A stretch of 64,000 bases of DNA from Anaeramoeba flamelloides (lineage: Eukaryota > Metamonada > Anaeramoebidae), in the NCBI GenBank assembly GCA_027625915.1, contig JANTQA010000070.1, forward strand, positions 7,693,001 to 7,757,000, given 5' to 3'. The notes under the pieces were generated by a model. The model had not been told where the DNA came from and ran no database searches. It saw only the letters and a program-made list of their open reading frames with translations. Shown piece after piece: positions 59,016 to 64,000 of this stretch (positions within the stretch are counted from its first letter, which is position 1; the number at the start of each line of letters is the position of its first letter). A program made the translations under genes and the position numbers.

Positions 59016-62000
59016 TTAGAGATTGTTATTATTATTTTCTTTCTTATTTTTTTCTGAAAGAGTTTCTTTTTCGTGTTTGATTAACAATTTATTAAATTCT
59101 TTCTCGTCAATTTTTATTACTAGCATCACTTTCCAAATTTTTTCGAATTCGAAATGAGAATGATCAGACATTAAAAATGGGATCACTGATTCAAATTCTT
59201 GCAACAATTGTTCTTCTTCATATTTCAAAATCGATAAAGAGAACCCAATTAAAGAACGGATACCTTCAACTAAGAAGACATCCCACATTCTTCTTAATAA
59301 AGGAAAGTTATTCATCCCTAAAGTAAAAACCGTGATCACCCACCTTGGTAAATACATTTCCGCACAAACACCTTGATCTTTGAAATTCTTGGAAATTTTT
59401 GGTAAGTACTTTTCTAATAAAGTTGTAAAAAGATATATATCCCTTTTCAAACCTGGACTACCAGCTGCAAAGTGACTATATAAATCATATTTGTCAATCA
59501 ATGTGCACAAACCCCAAAATGTGTCTTCTTCATCTTGTAAAATCGAATAAAGAAATGCTGCAATATGAGATAATCCGGCCACATATCCCATTTTGGAATT
59601 ATGGATTGTATAAGCTTTTAAGGTTCGAAATAAACATTCAACTATTAGAAAACACAAATAAAGAAAACAAGTGAAGTTGAGTTTTTTATTAATTAATAAA
59701 TTTAACTAATTTTGAATCTTTTCTTTTTTTTTAATTATGTATACATATATCTATCTATCTATCTATATCTATCTATCTATCTATCTATATATATATATAT
59801 AAACTAAATTCGAAAAAAATTTACACAGTTTAAACAGTTGAAAGAATAACAATACCACACTTTACATTCCATTTAGGAATAATTTTGTTATTACAAACTA
59901 ATTCATTTTTTGTCTTTTCTCGTTTTTTGTTTTCATTTCCTTTTTTCCAGTTATGTAATCTGTTTCGTTAGATCTGAAAATTTTTTTTGATGGTTGATAG
60001 ATTGTTAGTGTTGAGTTTGTAAAAATAGAAAAGCTACATACAATTGGATGATGGTATCTTATCCTTTGATTGATCAACAATTGTTAGTGAAATTTCAAAA
60101 AATTTGTCATTTCATTTTTTGTTATGCGTGTTTAATTATTTTGAACACAACACGATTTTGATTTTTTGAGTTTTATATTTTTTTATTTTATTTGGATAAA
60201 AATCATTGCTTATAAAAACATTAATATTAGTTAACTTAAATGTGTTTTTATATCAGGTTTGGGAAAATATAATAAATTGAATTTTTTTGCCTATTTTTGA
60301 TTTTGGGCGTGTCCAATTTTTTGGAATGGGGCTTATAATAGAAGATATAAACTAAATTTCTTAATAAATGGCCCAATTTTTTTTTATTTTTTTATATATT
60401 TTATATATTTTATTTTTAGAAGAAACTAAAATATAATTCTAGTGCATATAACTGAATATTAAAATAGTAATTTTTTTAATTTTGTTAGATAAGATCAATT
60501 TATAATAATTTTTCTTTTTGAAATTTGATTTTTTATTTGCCATTGATTTTGAAATAGAGTTTATATTGTGGCACATGATCTATTTTTTTAAAAAAAATTT
60601 AGAAGTCCATTAATTCATAAAATGATGATCAGTAAAAAGAGATTTTTGATTGTCAAATCAAAATTATTTTTTTTAAAAAAAAACCTAATAATCGTTTTAT
60701 CAATTTTTTTTTCTTTTATTCTGAAAATATCTCTGTTTTTAGAATAAACCAAAATATTAAGAAAAGTTGAAAAGATTAGTATCTACCAAATAGAAGTTTA
60801 AAATTAAAGTATTTATTCATTGGTTCTTCGTGGTTCCATTCTATCTAAAAAATTTGAATATTAAACCAGTACAATTAATTTTTTATCATAAATCAAAAAA
60901 TGGATAGTTGTGTTAGTAAAAAAATTCTTAATTTCAGAAAAAAATCTGAATTTTAATATATATTTAAATTTCGAGTAATCAAGATCCAGAATTCAAATTT
61001 AAAAAATACCTTTATTAAATTTGTCTTGAAATGTAGATTAGTTATTTAAAAAATTGATATTTTTTTACCTTTTCAATAGAAGTATTTTCTTTATATTGGA
61101 AGAAAGAGTTATATAGGAAAAACATCAAGAGGTTACATGCTAATACTGAGATACTGGAACACGAAAGTCAGGGAAACTTGAATATAAAAAACTGAAATAA
61201 CAAAGACAACAAATATAAAAGGGTTTAAAGCAAATCATATCAAAAACAAAAAAGAAATGACAACAATTAAATAAACGACCCCCAAATGAACATACATGAT
61301 CAACTATCAAACTAAACCAAATTAACCAAAAGTTTTGTATATATTTTTTATATATTTCAGATAAAAAATTCTATTTAGGTAGTTTTATTCATAAATTAGT
61401 AATATAAAATTTCAAGGAATATTACAACAAATTAAATCAGTAACTATTATTCACATCTCATATAATGATCATCAAAATATTTGGAAAAAATGAAAAAAAA
61501 AAAAATAGCACTTTTTTTGGAGAAAACTAGTCACTGACAATTTCAATAAAAATTGTGCAAATAATAAGGATCCAGACAATTTTTTAAATAAAAAAGTATC
61601 TTTATCATTTTCCCCTTCTATTTGAGAAATTTTATCTGGATTAATACACTTTGTAAAAAAAAGTTTTTCTGATCAAAAAAAAAAAAAAAAATAATCACTA
61701 ATATTTCTCCCTTGTAAAAATATCTTATAAAGTTGGGATTGTAAATATGATCCTATTAATTAAAGTAATGCCTTAGAAATAAAAGAATTGAATTATTATA
61801 TAGTGCCAATTAATGATAATTAACAATTTTGAATATTTAAATAATGATTTTAGAATTAATTGTAATAAATTGATTTCAAAATAAATTTTTCCTGGATTTT
61901 TGGAAATAGCTTAAAAGAAACAATGGTGTTGTTTTTGTGATTTGAGGTGTTCTTATTTAAAGATAACTCAGTTTTTTTTAATGTTTTTCTAATTGCTTCT

Positions 62001-63768
62001 TCTAAAACCTTTTTAAATTTTCTTTTTTTTTACTTTTTCTTTTTTCTTTATTTCTTGTCAATTTTTGTTTTTTATTTTTAACCATAAAGACATTTTAAGA
62101 ATGTCTTTTTCCATGAATAACCACGAAATCACTATCATTATATGCTTAAATTCCCTTTTAGAAATTTAAGTAAAAAAGGATATCTCAGGAATAATTTACA
62201 CTTCTTCAATAATTATAATTGGCTACTGTTTGTGTAATTAAAACTACTTTTCTTTTTCTTTTATTTTTACAATTAAAAATTGATTCACTTTTTTTCCTCA
62301 ACTTGAATGAAATTTTTTATTACAGTGATCATAAAAAAAACCGTGCCCAGAGCATAAAACCCATATTTCCATTTAAAAATCTGTGCTTTTTTTCTTCTTG
62401 TTTCAATACACAATTTAATTATCTTATCCAATAGTATACCCAAGTTCAAATCATTTTTGAAAGTGAAATTCCTTGGTATTTTGAGTAAATTATAAATTAG
62501 GAATGGAACATTCTTAAAATTTTTTTTAATTTTCTCTTAGTTTTTTGGAAATTTTTACATTTTTTTATCGAGAAAATCCTTCTACAAAAATTATCTCTAT
62601 TTTTTGAGAAAAATTTTTCAATTTGATCCTTCATTTTTAGAAAATCTTTTAAAGCCCTAGTATCAGTATAAAAGCAAAAAATGGCCATTTTTTTTGTCAT
62701 TTTTTTTCCAAAACCCTATGATCAAAAAGTTGCCTGGAATGTACAAATGATTACTATTCAAACCTAGCCAAACTCCTGGTTCAAAACTATAACTTTGTGA
62801 TATTCCAAAAAAGTTTATTTAAAAAAAAAATGACAAAAAAAAATGGCCATTTTTTGCTTTTATTCTGATACTAGGGCTTTAAAATAATGAAAAATTATTG
62901 AAAACAATACCATATTTAATTAGGGTTTATTGTTGGTTTCTTTGATTAGTTGATGTATAGGTATTCTATAAAAAAGAAACACCTTTTTTATTTTGAAACA
63001 CGGACTAAAAAAGTATGAACGTGGCTATTTTGACCACAGCACAAATAATTCAAAACAGATTGTGTTTTCTTTTGAGAAAAAATTATAACTGATTTTAAAC
63101 ACTTTTATGATGTTTCTTATGAAAAAAATTATCGATGATACCAACAATAAAAGGGGTTTGTTAATTTCACCTTATTCGAAACAAAAGGGGAATTTTGTAA
63201 AAAGAAATTTCAAAATGATCTTGGTGAGTAACTCGATCACTGTACAATCAATTGCATCCCTGTTTCATTAACACCAAGGTTTCTGAGTTCAACAAAAAAA
63301 AATAGTTCACTATTTTAGCTTGATCCTCTAAAAGCTGGAAGTGTTGTTTGGATGATCAAAATGCAATTTTTCAAAAAGAATTTCATTCAGATTGTTATAA
63401 ACAAGAGAAAGGATTAAAAACAAACCGTCTTCGTTTTGGATGAATTGTGCCAAATTTCCTAATCTAGGCAAATCTAGCCTTATATACCTCTCGTCTTCGC
63501 TATTGCCTTCAAGGTATTGTTGATAAATCCCTTTGACCTTAATTTGTTCAATCTCTAACAATCTCATCCAAACCTCTTTACGCATCTCGTTGGGTAGACC
63601 AACCCAAACCTGTTTATTTAATTGCTTACAAAACTTTTCATCGGTTAGTTCCCAGTTTTTGAGTAATTTCTTCCATCTTTTTTTCTGTTTTTCATTGTTT
63701 TTCTTTTTTTCATTCTTTTTCTCTTTTTCATTCTTTTTCTGTTTTTCATTCTTTTTTTGGTTGGACAT
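59016..63768 (-). CDS. TBC domain (Rab-GAP type) protein, two exons
   Basis: Exon 1 63768-63426 and exon 2 59641-59016; the 3784-bp intron has donor GTTTGT and acceptor TAATAG, phase 1, giving 322 residues. A Lys/Asn/Glu-rich start (1-35) precedes a complete TBC domain (about 40-290): VGLPNEMRKEVW (56-67), the arginine-finger motif I96-R-L-D99-L-P-R102, LFRTLKAYTIHN, DEEDTFWGLCTLID, SPGLKRDI, then LPRWVITVFTLG and MWDVFLVEG. TBC proteins accelerate GTP hydrolysis on Rab GTPases with an Arg finger and a Gln finger (YxQG). Here the second motif reads Y134-V-A136-G, so the catalytic glutamine is missing while the arginine is kept. It may be a weak or non-catalytic Rab binder. A Lys/Glu/Asn tail ends the protein. 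The two halves fit the family alignment without gap or overlap. Confidence 0.92.
59746..59800. repeat. TATC tetranucleotide and TA microsatellite
   Basis: Runs of ATCT units interrupted once, passing into an alternating TA run that abuts the TA flank of W3. Confidence 0.9.
59802..60333. mobile_element. W3: 532 bp W-family element
   Basis: TA on both sides. Right tip GTGTCCAATTTTTTGGAATG then GGGCT; left tip AACTAAATTCGAAAAAAATT then TACACAG. Interior collinear with W2 (GTTTCGTTAGATCTGAAAAT, GGTATCTTATC). Confidence 0.75.
60334..62322. other. Intronic filler with an E-family fragment
   Basis: About 60800-61045 is a worn copy of the central E region (compare 32640-32890: AATTTCAG...AATCTG, then TTGAAATGTAGATTAGTTA). 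The rest of the stretch is A/T-rich without recognisable ends. Confidence 0.4.
62323..63039. mobile_element. M4: M-family element carrying N1
   Basis: Left tip CAGTGATCATAAAAAAAACC after TA; right tip GTGGCTATTTTGACCACAG. Reverse orientation to M1, sharing its landmarks as complements (GGTTTCTTTGATTAGTTGA, AATAGTATACCC). About 487 bp without the nested N1. Confidence 0.75.
62653..62878. mobile_element. N1: 226 bp TTAA-flanked MITE inside M4
   Basis: Tips AGCCCTAGTATCAGTATAAA and, as reverse complement of the right end, AGCCCTAGTATCAGAATAAA; the inverted repeats run about 50 bp and include AAATGGCCATTTTTT. TTAA lies on both sides (62649-62652, 62879-62882). M1 shows the uninterrupted TTTTTAAATAAT site. 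Confidence 0.8.
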
Positions 63769-64000
63769 AACAAAATTTTTAGAATCAATAAATAAAAAAA
63801 TGTAATTTTTATTTTTTACATTAACCCACGTGTATCAAATTTTTATACAAACCAATAACCAACAAAACATGGTAATTCTTTACTTCTAAATTTATCGGAG
63901 AGTAAAAAAAAAGTACACTCTTTCAAAAAGAAATGGGAAAAAGTTTCGCTTACATTTACCTTTTTTCCAACATAGATAATTAATATTCACATCAATAATA
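63769..64000. promoter_or_regulatory. Upstream flank of the TBC gene
   Basis: Presumed promoter and 5' untranslated region of the minus-strand TBC gene. No defined element; no start of another gene can be supported before the window ends. Confidence 0.3.

Larger units (their letters stand above)
59642..63425 (-). other. 3.8 kb intron within the TBC domain
   Basis: Lies between the arginine-finger and glutamine-finger segments. It contains W3, a tetranucleotide repeat, an E-family fragment and M4 with nested N1. No coding trace belonging to the TBC domain is found inside it. Confidence 0.85.

Noticed and set aside
62323-63243. A larger M4 ending at the GATCACTG-TA word near 63240
   Set aside because: That word is close to the M tip, but the element proper matches M1 only up to 63039, so the extra word is probably an independent solo end or chance.
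1-64000. tRNA, rRNA and snRNA genes
   Set aside because: No B-box-like GGTTCGAATCC word with a matching acceptor stem, no rRNA core words and no U6 ACAGAGA context were found by eye; short structured RNAs could still be missed.

Overview
The window is nuclear DNA from an AT-rich (roughly 80 % A+T) unicellular eukaryote. It shows eukaryote-only proteins, GT-AG introns, a DNA-transposon-rich intergenic space and very A-rich coding sequence with Lys/Glu/Gln runs. All seven supported genes end in TAA. The E-K-E-K low-complexity tracts, multi-saposin protein and very low GC would fit an anaerobic amoeboid protist such as Anaeramoeba, but this lineage guess is inference only. There is nothing prokaryotic here (no operons, tRNAs, rRNAs or CRISPR), and I saw no virus-like element.

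Seven genes are supported. (1) Splicing factor SF3A1, minus strand, 6376 down to 1892, two exons around a 2.1 kb intron. (2) A large MUN-domain, Munc13/PATROL1-like exocytosis protein, plus strand, 7852-11607, a single open exon divergent from SF3A1. (3) VID27, minus, 18111-15619. (4) A secreted eight-domain saposin B protein, minus, 28740-26367, with its signal peptide on a separate small exon. (5) A calcineurin-B-like EF-hand protein with a potential N-myristoylation site, plus, five exons from 44949 to 51751, whose last intron is 5.4 kb. (6) Ribosomal protein eL41 (25 residues), plus, 55244-55321. (7) A TBC domain Rab-GAP-like protein, minus, 63768-59016, two exons around a 3.8 kb intron.

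Everything else is A/T-rich spacer holding a dense, nested population of non-autonomous DNA transposons. I sorted these by eye into families: A (about 195 bp, TA target, six copies), M (about 480 bp core, TA target, five copies), W (about 535 bp, TA target, six copies), C (160-180 bp, TA target), B (386 bp), and a group flanked by TTAA (D, E, F, G, N, P) whose ends mostly read TTAAGG or TTAAAGG. Several insertions interrupt other elements, so the empty site can be inferred from a sister copy: D2 sits in an A copy and shows a TTAA duplication, and A5 sits in an M copy and shows a TA duplication. One decayed LINE reverse transcriptase lies in the calcineurin-B-like intron.

The unifying picture is of ordinary housekeeping genes (splicing, trafficking, calcium signalling, translation) whose introns and spacers have been inflated by several cut-and-paste families. 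The three very long introns split conserved domains or motifs (between the SURP modules, inside EF-hand loop 4, and between the two catalytic motifs of the TBC domain). They can be recognised only because the protein halves match across kilobases. A multi-kilobase stretch at 28.8-44.9 kb holds no gene I can support.
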